NCBI GenBank assembly: GCA_020536535.1
Contig: JAHLWZ010000275.1
Location: forward strand, 62,001-126,000
Length of the DNA: 64,000 bases
Reading direction: 5' to 3'
Source: Pelomyxa schiedti
Lineage: Eukaryota > Evosea > Pelobiontida > Pelomyxidae
Below, piece by piece: positions 1 through 15,000 of this stretch (within the stretch, counting starts at the first letter, position 1; the number at the start of each line of letters is the position of its first letter). Made by a program: the position numbers and the translations under genes. The notes under the pieces were generated by a model that was not told where the DNA came from, made no database searches, and was given only the letters and a program-made list of their open reading frames with translations.

Positions 1-63
1 CTATGGGTCCTATTTCCTTTACACAAAAAAAGCCTTTCCCCAATTTCCAGAGGAAGTCTGTTC

Positions 64-3000
64 TCACGGTCGCCAGCAGCAAAGTGCCACACCACGTTGT
101 ATCCATACAGAAGGTGGAATACTAGGAGTTCTGGCATCAATGGTGAATAGGACATCAGCCCGGGTTTCGGTGAGATAAACGGGTAATGTAAGTAGTGGAG
201 TGGGTGGGGCTGAACTTGTCGGTGCAGTTGCCGGTGCCGGTGCTGTGGTTGGTGCTGGAGCTGGTGTTGGTGTTGAGGGTGCCTTGGGCTTCCAGGTGAG
301 GTGCACTGGTGCAAGGGAAACGTGAACTTCAGTGGTCATGGTGAGTTCATTATTTACAACGGTAGCGCCTTCCAGGGTAATACCTAGGTTGGCCAGAGGT
401 TAGAGGTTGTGGTGGTTGTTGTGTGAGTGTTTACCTGTTATGAAGAATCCCTCACGCTGGGCTGCAGTTATTGGGGTGAGCTCGGTGGAAGCCTCACTTG
501 AAGTGGAAAGTGATGAGGCTTCCAAAATAAGAGTTTCCAGAGACCACGAGTGTGCTCTGGCTGCGGCTTGCCTGGTGGCTGTGATGAATGCCTCTGGTAA
601 AAACATTCCCCCTAGCCAGACCTCTTGAACTCCAGAACATCCTGGCTGAGCTGTGGTATTTCCTCCATTTGGTGGAGCACAGACATTCCACTGGGTCCCT
701 AGTTTTTCAAGCTGGTTGATACGTTGGGAGAAGTCACGGAAGTATGCTGTCAGAGTGACTGACTCGGGCAATGAATATTTCCGCCACTCCCTTGGTATAA
801 GCCCTATGCATAAGGTGAGGTCACACAAAAAGTAACAACCCTACAACCTTTTACTAGCTCGTCCATGAGCGTTCGTGAATAGTTGGTATGCTTTTCCTTG
901 CCATGCACAACTTGAACCACCATAATAAGATCTTTTTTTACCTAAACAGATGTTGATGGGAAGTAGCTTGAAAGTTGTGAGATACTTTGGATAGAAGGCG
1001 GGCACCAGTTTTCATTTCACGAACAAGGCAACGCACAAGAGGGTCACTGGACTTCTCCGCAGCAGGAGTAATATTAAGTTGAGACTTTTGTGGGGGTGAG
1101 ATCATTTCACTTTGGTTGGGGTTGGAGTACCTGAGGTAGAAGTTTCATCCATGATTCAACATCCTTGCATAGAGACCTCATCCATGCAGGGATACCCGAG
1201 TCTTTCTCTGCTAATATTTTGATAAGTTCCTTAAAAAAAAAGAGGTAAAAGGAGTGCCTTGTCCTTGGTCTGTTGGTTGAGCTTCAGAGGCAATATCCCC
1301 CTCATCCGTACTTTGCATGCGGTGCACCTGACGCAACATTCTACTGCCTTGAGTTGTAAGCAGAAGTAATTCTGCATTATCTGGCAGGCCAAGCAGCATA
1401 GGGGACTCTTTGAAAGCCACTGTTTCTACCCACTCAAGACTTTTTTTTTCAGTGAGTATGAAAGAGTACGAAAGTCGAAATACCATTGAGCACGTTGGGT
1501 ACTGCTTGGCATTACCACATTTCCATCTTGTGTTGGAGCAAGTGCAAAGTTAATTCCCAAACTATCCGGTAAGAAAACTTTCTCCAATAGAGATTGCAAA
1601 ATTCTTTGATCGAAAATGTTATCAATTCTACCACCATAAATTGTCTGTGCCAGTAAAGTTCTGTTTGGTTTTTTTAAGAAAACCTGTGAGAAGGAACGGT
1701 AACTATTCTGGGTGAGGATACCGCAAAGCTACCCACGGAACTTGTGTGGGAGGCACAGATGACTTGCCTTGTGCAGCTAGATTTATCCAGTAATCAATTG
1801 TATCCATTGCACATTTGTGATCAGTCTCACTGAATTCGAATGTCTTGGTCCACCCTTCAGGCACATACCTGGAGAACTAAATAAAAATTTTATTCGGAAG
1901 ATGAAAAACCTAAGTCTTTCTTGTACAACTGAATGAAACCAGCAAAGAAGCATGTACAGCCGGGAGCGTTCCTGGGGTACTTTGTCCATTCGAGCAGTGT
2001 CAATTGAGGATATAACATGCTACAACCATAAATAACTGTGGAAGAACGAGAAGGACGGACCTGCATGTTGGCTTTTATGCCAGGAGGGGGCTCAAAAGTG
2101 AATATATGTGACATTCGTAACAAGTTAGGAGGTAATTTTGGATGGATTTCGGATGTCATAAAGAGTCTTTATAAGGTTAGGGAATATGTGGAAATCGTAA
2201 ACATACCTAAAGTTGGGGTGGGGAGCAAGAGCATGTAATTTTTTCTCTAGCTGTAAAAGCCACTGGGGTGCCAAGTGGATGTTCTGAATGGCATGTTATC
2301 ACAGAGGAATGAAAAAGCCAGTTATCGTACTTTGAGCATGACCCAAGAACCCTGTTTGCTTGCCAAAGAAATTGCCTCCTCAGCTAAAGCGAACCCCTCA
2401 GGTGAGCCAATTGCAAGACGGTTCAGTCTAAGGTAGTGAGGAGAAGTAAAAAAAAGGAGATGGGAGAAACTGTTTGTTTAATGATCCTGCTAAGGTGTCT
2501 ACTCGTCCACTCGCATCATATCCAGGAGCACAGCAGAGCATTATTGGTGATGTGTTGGTGCTCTGTGTCTGATTACGGGTGAGTATTGAAAATAAGGAAT
2601 AAGGAATACCTGAATCACTGCCCCAAAGTCATAGTGTTCGCCTCCTTGAACAAAGGCATCTCCAAAAACAGCAGAAATAAATTTCGTGGTACTGGAAAGT
2701 AACCTATCAGGTCTCAAAGTTTTGAAGATAAGCATGTGCCAGAATTTTGGTTTCACACGAGCTGATAGAGTCATGAGGTGAAAGGTTGAATAAGGCAGGT
2801 TTACATTCGAATTTAGCTGTTTTTGCTTGCTCTTTGTCCCAGGATGCAGGAGGAGCATCAGGGATTGTGTTACGTAAAAATTCTTGCCAGTCTTCAGTGT
2901 GCGAAAGAATGTGTTCTGGTAATTGCTTGAAGGCCTTTAACAGAGAGAGCTCTGTGATGAGTTTCATTTGTGCAGCAGATAGTATAGTTGCAAGTTGTGG

Positions 3001-6000
3001 AGGCTAATGGTGAATAGTCATGTCAAAGAATGGTTGTAATTAAGTGAAACAGACCAAATGACTTGCAGAAATGGGACTGTCTCCCCCTTTGAGTAAGAAA
3101 TCTAATTCGGTATCATCCAGTTCATCAGGCATCCCCTTGAGACGGAGATGCGCCAATTTAAATCCAAACGCTGCGTGAGCATCATGGAGCAATGTTCTGC
3201 ATACTCTTTGATAGACCAACTATACAAATGCATTAGAGAAAATGCGTGTAACCAAATACCTACACGGAAAATGTCATCAACTAAAATTCGAATCCTTTTC
3301 TCAGGATCTTCAACACCTTTCAGTTGGGCTGTATTTGATAATACACTGTATTTTGTTGTTAGCTCAAATTTTTCCCCTATCGGTACCTGTGAAATATGCC
3401 CAAAAAGAATCTTAATGAAAATTGATATAAAAAGTGTATTTGAGAGAGCTGATCCAATGCAAAGTAGATCCGAGCACAGGCAATAGACATGGGCCTATAA
3501 ACAGAGCTTATCTAGATAGCCTTACCAAAGAAAAAGATGAGAAGAGAAAACTAAACTGCTTCAGTTTGTTTCATTACAACTTCTGTAGCTGCATATTGAA
3601 TTGCAACTTCAGCTGAGTCCTTCTTAAGTGTTTCTAGTGTGGCTATGACTTTATCGTCGTCAAGAATATTGCCCTGTGATTGCACAAGGGCTTGCAGTAA
3701 CGACTTTTCTAAGTTACGTATTCGAACTTTAAATTCTCCTTGTTGTTTCATCAGTTCAGCCATCTTTTGTTGGATATCAGGTTTCTCAGCGCCAAGTATC
3801 TGCCCCAACGTGAATTGACTTCTTAGAATAGAGATGTGTTACATGGTGCAAGCATTGACTCTGCAAGCTAGCTGGTGTCACCGTGAAGTTGACAAATGTG
3901 ATCCTACTACATAAATCTGGAGTGAAGTTGGCTGTTGGGTCCCTTGTGGAAAGGAAGATGACGAATTTGGGTGAGAAATCGACCTCCTAAATGGCTTTGA
4001 GTGATATCCAAGGTAGATCACAACAAACCTGATCACCCAATCTGATTAAGATACGTCCTCCTTTTTTATGTATTTCCTTATTGAGGACAGGGTTCAGAAC
4101 AGGGTCAAGGTTTTCAACATCCTGAACAAGAAGAGGGTACCCAAAGCGAAGTGCACTCTCGAGATTCTTCATGAACGCTGTATCCAAGAAACTGTTGATG
4201 TTAGTGCAAATAACTGGAATAATCTCATTACCTAGTTTTTACAATTTTCTTTTCTCTGTACTGATTCATCAAAAATTCCACTGCCTGGCCACTTGGGTCA
4301 ATCACCAAAGGATAGCGGTTGAAATGCTGAGGTTTTTGTGAGCTGAGAAGGGATTGGGTTTTCTCTTTACATTCAGCATGATTGCGTTTGCAGCACATAG
4401 ATCGTCGGCTGGTAGAGTATTTGCTTGCCATGCCATCCGTTCCTCCTATACAAATGTGCTTAGGGAAAAGTCACATTTCACTAATTTCTCACAGCAGTAG
4501 ACAAGAAATCGACAATGGAAAGGTCTTGCTTGAATCCAATTCCCATAGCTTCTAGGAAAGTCATCCACTTTGCAAGAAGTTCAGCTCTATTAGTTGATCA
4601 ATGAATTGTGAAAAAAGTTAAGGAGAACCTGAAATGTTGGTCAAAAAACCCACTGTATGCGAGGAACGCAGAAGAGACCACGCAATCACCAATGAGTGTG
4701 GACATGTGCTGCTGGAAGGTTGTTCTTTGCTCTTCCCATCTTTGACTCTCTGAAGACAAGTCATGTAGAAGTTTTACTGATCTGGACTATTTGTTAAAAG
4801 AAGTAGTCTAGGTGGCTGTATACCTATCAACTTTAGACTTTACACGGTCAATTTCAGCTTTAATCACTTGTTTTTCACTGATTAGTAAGGCATACTCCTG
4901 TTTGTACTTCTCAATACTTTGCTCAATAGAGTCTGATGAACGTGAGTTTACATAAGTGTTGTATGTACTAAACTGATGGTTTTCACAAGATCGTCAGCAG
5001 TTTGTTGTAACTCGTTAGCAGCAGATTCCAACTTGGCAACTTCGTCCTTGAGAGGTTGCACACGGTCTATAATATCGGCATAATTCACTTGAGCATCAAT
5101 CCATTTCCAGAGGGGCCCACAAGCTTTGCTGGAGTAGTCTACTTTCTCGAAAGTGAATTCTGGTACTGCTAGATAATTCTGCTTCACTAAACGGCGGATG
5201 TTTCTTTCGAGGGTGAGACTATGAAAGAAGCAAGGTGCACTAACTCTGATATTTTTTTGGCATCAAAATTGACCACAGTGGGGATGAAGTTGGTATCGGT
5301 AATAATACGCCTGATTGTAGCCCAATCAACTTTTTTGCCCTGGATCACCAGCACAACACATTCAAGTGTCATCCTAACTAGTGCTGGGGGACTGGATATG
5401 ATATTAACGTTCAATCAAGACTTGGTACACAACTTTCCCATAGCTTTGACTTCTTCAAGATCTTTGCGTTTAATTTGTTTGACAGCAGTTTTGGCAGAAA
5501 TCAGAGCCGGTTCTGCTTTGTCCAGGTCTGCATGAGCTTTGGCAGATTGAATCTAAAACCGGTTTGTGAAAAGAAATCAAGGAGGAGTCTCCTTACTCTT
5601 ATTTCTTCCCTTTGCTTTCCTAACTTGCCTTGTAAAATTAAAGAGTCTTTCTTTTTTTGCTCCGCGATCTGTTTTGTGGCTGTGGGGAAAACCAAAAACA
5701 TGCACATAGCTACCTGTTGGTCAGCAACCATCTGTTTGAGTTTCTCATTTGCAGCAACCTCCTTTTGTTCTAGGGCCACTCCACTTGCTCGCAAAGCAGC
5801 CTACAAAACTTAGTATTTAAAAAGTACACTCCGTACCAGACCTGAAGCTGTGCTACTTGATTTGCTGTATCAGCCAATTTCTGTAAACCAACATTCAAGT
5901 GCAATTGTTGCTCCTCTAGCTCCGCTCTTTTTGTGCTGGAAATTTGTACGAAATGGCTTATCAGATCCAGGTAGTGTCTTGGAGTGACATAGTTCCTGCG

Positions 6001-9000
6001 TCCCTTTTGTGCATTTAACTTCAATCAAGGTGTGAAACGGGAAAAAGAAAATATGCCTGCAGTCTAAACAAGCGTTCGTTCGCTAGGCCAACAGATTGGT
6101 GTGTATAAACTAATGACATAACAACTGCATCCCTTTGATATAATGAGTTGACAGTGGATAGGTTCTTTGGTAAACAAAACCTGTTAGTGAGAGCACGCTG
6201 TGCCATGGGAACAGGCATATTTTGGGGGAGAAATTCAGGAGGCTTATAACTTGGATTTTCCAAATCCAATTTTTCAGTGAATTCAGCACCAACAAGAAAT
6301 AGTGCGGGACTGGACCAATCACCAAACCAATCAATCACACAGCGGTTATAAAGAGCAGGGGAAGTTGCAGCACGATTATGGAATTCTGGGCTAGCCGGGT
6401 TCATGGTGAAGATCACATGCAAATTTAATCTTACCTGTACAGTTTTAAAGATTTCCAAGTTGTTTATGGACTTGCCTGTTGGATGAACCATTTATACAGG
6501 TCATCTTCTGTGTCAAGAATTTTTCCTTTCCGTGAGGATGCTTCTTTTATTTGGTGAATAAGACCTTGCCATTCTTCGCCTTCAAATAGCCCAGGAACCT
6601 AAGTTTATAAGAAAGTTGAAAGGAAAGGAATGCAAACTTCTCCACTGGCTAGAAGTGTATTCATCCGTTCAAGGAAGCTTGACTCTAAGATGTTGGATTC
6701 ATCAAAAACAAAGCATATTTCCTCCCCTTTACATCCAGCACGTTTGAGTACTAATCGCAAGTCGTTGTCAAAGTCCTCCGCTTTGTACTTGTTGTTTACT
6801 TTGATACTGAAGAGTGACATTCCATTTTTCCAGGCAACAAATTTGGACAGAACTGTTTTTCCTCCACCACTAACACCAATGAGAAGTGCGTGTCCCTGGG
6901 GCATATGTAGAATCCTATCTATTCGAAGAATATGTTCCAGTACTTCAGCAAACAAAACAAGTTGCACTTCAAGTTCTTCCTCATAAAACACTTTCAATTT
7001 TGCTTTCACGAACTCCCGCAAATCATTCAAGGTGACACTGACGTAACTTTTTGATAGCCAGTTACTAAATAGAACAGGCCTCTGAATTGCAGTGGGTGAA
7101 GCATTGGGGAAATGCTTGCCAGCCATTTCGTCCATAAGTTTGTCAGCCCATTGGCGCTCCTCCTCAGTTACAAGTCTGTCTTGGAACAATCGTAATCCTT
7201 CATGCAACCACAGTCTCACCAGTTCATCAAGTGTACAGGATTCCATGGGTTTTATGGCTTCGTGCATTGCTCGCACCCAACGTGTGAGCTCACGTGGAGA
7301 ATATATGTAATGTGCATGAACATCAGGAGTGAATCTCTTCTGGCACGATTGGTAGCATTCTACCATTGCAGCAGTGAGAGGTTCAGCATGCTGTCGAAGA
7401 GGTGGCAGCAGTTTCATAAGTGCTCTATTGAAAGTCCCATAAATTTGCATCAGAGAAGGAACGGCAGGGAAGTCCACCAACAAAAGGGGTGCAAAACGTA
7501 AAAACCGGTGAGTCAGTGGAACACGTCCTGCATCAGTTGGAGGATTGCATGCCCCCACAAATTGTATTCGCTCCAAAGTAACCCATGTGTGATCTGCTGT
7601 TCTCCAAAACCCATTTTGTTCCACAAGCTGTCGAATGAACGAAATTACACGTTGGGTGCCATACTTATCAGCTTGTGGCAGATTAATCTCATCACAAAAG
7701 ACCACTAACCACTTCCCACTCTGTGTTGGGCGCAATATTGTATCCCCTGAGGGATTGCGCTTGTATTCACAGAAGTGATCAAACGTCTTGAGTAGCAATT
7801 CTGGGGTTGTGGCACTGCTGAAATTGAGAGTAGCCATCTCATAGTCAGGAAAAACACTTAAAGTATTTGTGAGTGTCATTGTCTTGCCAGAACCTGGAGG
7901 TCCACATAAGATTAGTGGCCTATGTTCCCCAAGCCAGGCTTGTAGCACCTCTACATGGCGAATTGTATCTACTGTAGGAATGATGATATCTGGTGAGCCT
8001 ACTTTATGAGTGTCAACCTCAATTGTGGGTGCTTTCCACTGAATCCAGCTTCCATCTTCAACAGTTACACCATAATCAAGTAGGAGTGTCCCTGGAGCAG
8101 TAGTAACCTTGATTGGTGCTTCAGCTTGTATGTACTTGCTGTACTCTTCCCGATCTGAAGTACTCATGGAACCACCAAACCCCCAAATAAGGGAGAAAAG
8201 GAGGCGATTGATGATGTATCTTGCTAGGAAGTCTTCTTCAACGGGTATGTCAGAAGTCATTTGTGTTTTTTCTATTATGTTGAGAATCCCTTTGCAAAGC
8301 AAAGAGAAGAATGATGTTAATACACGAAGACGTGTGAAGTCCATGATATGAGATTTTGATCGTGCAACGTCTAAGGCACGTTCAACTAATCCACTTTCAC
8401 TAAAAAGCGGTGCTAAAATCGCAGCACATTTTTGTTGTATTGCCAGTCCTCTGGGAACTGGTGGTCCTTCAGGTTTGCCTCCCTCCTGCGGAGTTGCTGG
8501 ATTCGTCCCTGTAGCAGATTGTTGCTGATTTTTAACTTGTAGACGTTCATGCTCATCAAGAGGTTGAGACTGCAACTGATGCAAAAAGTTGTAAAAGATC
8601 ATCTGTGTGGATAGAACTTCTTCACTAAACCAGACCATTCCACATCTACTGACAGTGGCCAGAGTGGCATAGCGCAGATCTTGTACTTCGAATACAACTT
8701 TCACGTTCTTTGGAAGAGCCAGACGTTCACCATTTGGAAGTGTGAGAAGTTTGTTATCATCCAGGAGACTGTTCAAATTCTCTACCCACTCAGGATCAAC
8801 ATCACCATCAAAAATAATCCAGTGTCGTTTGTTTGCACTATCACCTCTCAAGTTGTCAATGATCTTGCGTAGTATGTGAGTAAAAATGCCGTCAGTCCAT
8901 TCCCTTGTTGTTGGATCCATGCTTCCAAAGAGGTGATCCTTTATTATTGCCTTGGGATCAAGAAGATAGGCTTCCCCTTTGATACCATCGCATGCCTCCA

Positions 9001-12000
9001 TTGCACTCAACAAAACAGTCCAGGCGGCTGTTTTTCCACTCCCACTGGGCCCAACAAGCATCAGGCCATGTTGTATATTTTGTATCTGATAAACTTGGAG
9101 AAGTTTATCAACCCAAGCATCTCGGGCAACTAAATTGCGTTTGGCACATATCTCACATATATGTTGCTTGAGTTCTTTCAACATGATAGGAAGCAAGTCT
9201 GCACCAGGGAAAACATCTTTTACAAGGTTGTGTAGAAGGGGAATATCTTCAGCCACAAGCTTTGGGACAATTGTATCACATACACTCCTGATTAAAACTT
9301 CTTGCTCCTCCTGTTCAATGCCAGAGAGTGTGTCAGGCCGACTTGACTTTTCGGAGATCATTCTTCGCTTCATTATACCGGCACTGACGAGCACTGCCTT
9401 CAGTGCACGCAATCCAAAGTCGTAGTGTGCTTGGGCACTCAACTGTTCCTCACAAAGTTTAAATAACGGAACAACTTTGCTTGCGAGTCGTTCAGCTGTG
9501 GTAAAGCCTTGGGAGTAAAGCATCACCTGAGCAATCAGCTCTCTGTCGGGTTTAATCATTGCAATGCTGCGAAACAATTGTTTCAAGTTATCGGGAAGGT
9601 TGCTTCGTCCTGCATAGCCGGGATTCATAGTAATAAATATACCCATGGACGGATTGACATGAACATCTCTGTCGAGAAGTGTGAGGTGATATGTTTCATT
9701 CTTTATAGACTCTTGGATCATTTGAATTTGCTGGGATACAGCTGATAGTGTTCTTTCTTCAAGCCGGTTGAATTCATCAAAGCAGCCCCAGGCACCACAA
9801 AGACACAAGCCAACAAATATTCTGCTCATGGACTGAAGTCTAAAACCCTCATCACAACAAAAAACCACAACAAACCTGAAAAGTGTAAGAAGAATGATCA
9901 TTTAAAGGTGTCCAGATGTACCTTCCAAGTTGTGAGCCTAAGGCTTTGACTGTTTCTGTTTTTCCAGTGCCGGCAGGTCCGAATGGGTTGCCTCCCATTT
10001 TTGAGTCGAGTGCCTAGAAATGAAGTTGGTGTTGAGAAGTTTCATTGCAGTTACCTGGGTGAGGGTCAGATAACACCTGTCTATCAGGGGAGTCTCCACA
10101 AGGAAGTCAGACACACCAAGGTACTCCCAGCCATACATCATTGATACGTTGGCAATGCGCATGGACACACAATTGAGTAACTCCCGTTCATTTGGAAGCA
10201 AATAGGCTCTCAAATGGTACAGCCACTCAAAATTACGATTATCTGTGATCTTTTTCTCAATGAGATCCCTTGTGACATCTCGTTGATGCACAAGCTCAGC
10301 CATAAGATGCTCAAATTTCTTACCTAATTGCAGTGTGAGTGTACATAAACAAATGTATTTAGATACGAAGAATGGCAGGTAGCTCCTGTAATACATTGTC
10401 AGCAAGTTGTTTCAGTGTAAATGAAACAATATTCAGTGCCTCTTGTAACTCTCTTAGAGCTGTTCCTTCAGATGCAAAGGCACCCTCCACAAGCTGGCAC
10501 CAATGTATCTATTGTATTTTAGTTGGGTTCACCATTTTCCCTCTTTAATTGGTACTTGTGCACATAGGATGACAATTTGCGCAGGGTACTTTGCAACCCA
10601 CGCCTGGAAACTGGTGAAGTCATTAGAATCAACAGTCATCCTCTCTGCCATAGCAGTTTTAAGGCATGTGGCCAGTGCAATGCGCATTTCATTTTCAATT
10701 CCTGTCAACCATTCATCAACTCGGATACCTTGTCCCGACTTGACTGGTGTAACAAATGTTATCTCCTCTCCTTCAGGGGAAACAAGACCCAAGATGGTTG
10801 TGTTGTCTGGAGCAATGACCAGGGAATTTATTCCTGCAAACATTTTTTTCATGTGCTTCTGTATCTTGGGCAATTCTTTGCTATTACCAATGATTTCCAG
10901 CAAGTCCTGGTTGTTTTTTCCCACACAAAAGGAAAAGGGAAAAAATGTTGGATGTAGCCAAGCAAAAATAAGAACAGACCTCATCTCCAATGAAATAGAA
11001 GCGAGGGAATGCTGAGCGTTGTCGCTCCAAGTAATCACCAAGAGCTTTTTGAATTTTACCCAATAATTCAGCAATCTTGGAAAGAGTTTTATGTATGCCC
11101 TCAATGTTCAAAACTTCAATTGCCAGGCCAACCTTTTTTTTTTGCGAAAACTTTGAGATTCCAAATAGTAGGACAAAGACCAACCTGCTTCACTCGTTTC
11201 ATCAAATTGATAAACTCTGAGTTTATACTGCGGAACTTGGAACTTTCTTGGGGAAGAAGCATGTTGATATCGGCACTTCCTGTAAAAATTCCCTCAAGAT
11301 ACACCCATCTTCTTTGTACATCAATCCACACCTGAAGGTTGTTACAAATGCCAGTTGAGCAGTGGAGGCCTAACATCAAACACTTCATGGAGCCTATTCA
11401 GCTTATCTTCCCAGGAGGCAGCATCTTCGGCAAACACTTTATAGAAAGGAGACATTTTCATTGAAGAGAGATTGTTTAAGTGCTCCGCAACCTAGTTTGA
11501 CAATTAGCTAAATCGTACAAGATAAAAATTTGAGAAAGAAGCCTTGGTGAAGATGTCATCCCAACCTCGGATAAGCCAGCATTTGTTTTGGTAGTTAACA
11601 ATGTCAAGAACCATTGTTTGCCAGAACTCTCTGACCTAAAAAAAAATTATTGGCATATGTAGAACTTCTGGGATTACAAACCGCTTTTAGAAATTCTTCT
11701 AATGCCTTTTCTCCCTGAGCTTGGGTGATAACATCGCGAAATATGACTTCATTTTTCATTACACCAATATCCCATATCTAGTGAGACTTAGAAAATAGGG
11801 GAAATCTGGTAGAGACATACATGACCAAGTGTTAGCTCAGTGAGAACCCATGTGGCGTTTAATTTCCTTTTTAATATGTCCCAGTGCCTTTCACGCACAC
11901 TTTCAGAGTGAAGATCAGTTATTATGAGGTGACTCTACTAAATTGTGAACCACAGGAGAAATGTCAGGGTACATACCTTGGAGTACTGTCCCAATAGATT

Positions 12001-15000
12001 TTTAAGGAAGTTATATGCAGGGTATTGCATAAATTTCATAGGAATCTCTTTCATCTTTTCTGTGATGTCTTCCAGAGACTTGCTTGGGGTGAGATTGCAC
12101 AGTTGTATTTTCAACAGGAAGGTACCTTTTTAATTTTGCGAGGAACAAGTGCAGCCCAAGGTGTTTCTTTCAAAATCTCTATTTCCTTGAATAGTGCACC
12201 AGCAGATGTCCAGAGACTTCTAAGATCCTTTATTTCCTCTTCCAGAGTGACCAGGCTAACATTCAATTTATCACAAATGTTTGAAACAAAACAATTTTAC
12301 CTTCTGTTTTCCTCAAGAGCATCCAACATTAGGGCCGTTTTGGCACGTTGTAACTTGCTGAAGTCAGCACGGAGTGCTTGTAGCCGCCCTTCAAAAAACT
12401 GGCATGTTTCTAGTGCTGTTGTGTACTTCATGGCACCATCCAGGGGTTTTTGCCTGTGAGAAACTTATTTTCTGACTAATTATCCCAATTTCGTACTTTG
12501 CCCAAGTGTCTAGCAGCTCTTGTATTTTGGACTCCACCTGCTTTGTACTTGCCAGTACTTTCATTTGAAGCTGGGGAATGGTTTCATTTATCACAGCGTT
12601 TTTTCTTTGAAAGGTGAGTAGAATTTATTGTCTTCCATACAATTACCTGCTCAACAAGTCAGAAAAAGCTTTCAACTCCCCTTCTAAGCGATCTGCTTCG
12701 AGCCAATCTTCAGGAAAGTGAAATCTCTGCTTTTGCAGGATATCTTGTCCACCTCTGTATTGTCGGACACTTGTCTCCCACCGCGGGAGAAAACGGTCCA
12801 TTTCTTGTGCCAGTATAACAAAATTGACAGCCTAAAAATGATTGAGTTTTCCAGAACTGTATCTCTAAAGAGCCCTACTTCGTCCGTGGAACTGGTATCA
12901 ACTGAGGCTTTTTCCAGTGTGTCACGAGTTGAGGATATCTCTGTGAATAGCATTTTCATTTTCCCTCCAAGCTTGGAGCCAAATGTTGTAAGAACTTCTT
13001 TGTGCCAGAAATCATACTTCACAATGCATAAGGAATACTTATGAGGTCAATTGAAGAAACCTTCATGTTTACACTGGCTTGTACTTGAACAAAACTTATT
13101 ATTGTGGTTCCAAACTGCTTCTCACTGATGGATGTGTCGAAGGTGTTCCTTGCATCCTAATGTAAAATTTTCAGCTAAGAGGAGTTGGTGCACTCACAAA
13201 CCTTTATTTCAGTAAGTAAGTGTTGCCATTTGTTCATATCCTCACCCAGGGTAGCATAGAGCACCGATGCCTCCATATCCCATAAACCCTAGCAAGGTTA
13301 CTTCTAAAATAAAAAATTCCTCAAAAGACCTGATATTGTAGCCAAATCTTTGTGTATTCAGTAATATCCTTCATTTTCTTTTCGATTGTGGCATATGCAT
13401 CATATACTTCAGGAATTTTTGTCAAAATGTCCCGGTATGTCTGAGCAGACTGGGTACTTTGGATATTGGTGAGAGGTTGTTGGGATATTGTCAACACACG
13501 AGTCAGGACCCCCATATGGAGCACTTTCCAAACACTGCAATTGACAGACAACCCCAATCCACTCATGGAAGGCAGAAAAATGGTTTGCTCTTCCAGTTTC
13601 AAGAGGTGGATCTAGGGACATTACCTGGAATAGGTGAATGCAATATCTATCTTCAACCAGCAAACCTGATTCTTTATGACAAGTTCATGTTTGGTTGTTA
13701 AAAATTCGGGAACGACAATTGTAGTTGACTGAACAACAGGCTGTATTTCTGTTTTTTTTATTGTGCGAGTCCGTCTTGAACTGGGCTTATCTGCTGTTGT
13801 CTGCAAGGAAGAGGACTTCTTTCCAGTTACTGAGTCAACCCAAGCAATTATTGCTTCCTAAGGGATTGTGTTGGAGAAGTGCATTCAAATGCAAAGGTAC
13901 TTTGAGACGTCCTGCTAGGATGGTTGTGATTTTGTCATTAAGAGAGCTGACCCAAGTCTCGAGATTTGAAAATGACTGTAAACTAAAGTAATCTATGGTT
14001 TTCTGCATGTTTCCTTGAATAGCAGTGAACTTCTCTGTCTTCATATTTTGTATTGTTTATTGTACACAATAAGTACAAGAAGCCAGAAGTAACGGAAGAA
14101 CCTCATAAGGACAACTCTGGAGGCTCATTAAATCTGTGTTAAGTTGTGCATATTTCTCGAGAAGATCATCAACTTTGGTTGTAAAATGAGCCACTAGATC
14201 TGCAAGTTTTGATGCAAGTGAGTCAACTGGTTTTTGTGGTTCCCATGTAAGCCTACTTCCTGTCATGACTCAGTTTTTCTGTGATTTCGTGGATGGTACC
14301 TTCAAGTATTGCAGTTTGTATATCTTTCTTTAGGCCAGCTACAAGTGGAGCTGCTTCTGGTGGGATCTAATGTTTGAATCAATTCCATAAGAGGAAATAA
14401 GATTTTTCACTGAGACTACCTTAGAACATGTAATGAGGTATGTGTGTAGAGTTTCTTGCAGAGATACGGCCAGAGGATATAACTGCTTGCATGTCACAGC
14501 TGTGAGTGTCATTGAATACGGCATACTATACCCCAATGACCGTAGAATTTTATACTATTAAATTATGAGTCCTGGCTTGGTAAGTAAGATATATACTTCT
14601 TTAGAGAGGTACACCAAGGTGTCATCAAAGTCGACTTCCAAGACAAACAAACTTCCTTTTTGTTTGATGGATAAAATTCTTCCCTTTCCAATGTTTCCCT
14701 TGTCTCGGAGTTTGGTGTTAGTATCTTGTTGCCAGTTTTCAAAGATCTGAAAATAGTTGGAAGTGTTTGTGGAGGGAATGAACACGCAAACCTGACGGGG
14801 ATCCAGCTTTTTGTTGAAAGCATTCCCTTCCTCCAGCAGCTCATGAGCTTGAGGATTTGTTTGTGCTTCAGGTCCCATGACAGCCTTTATCCGTTGCAAA
14901 CTACGTTGTAACTGTGATTGCAGCTGTTTTCTCCACATGATGGATGCTGACTTGAGGGTTATCAAAGAACATTTGGGACACTGTGATGCATACCTGAGGT

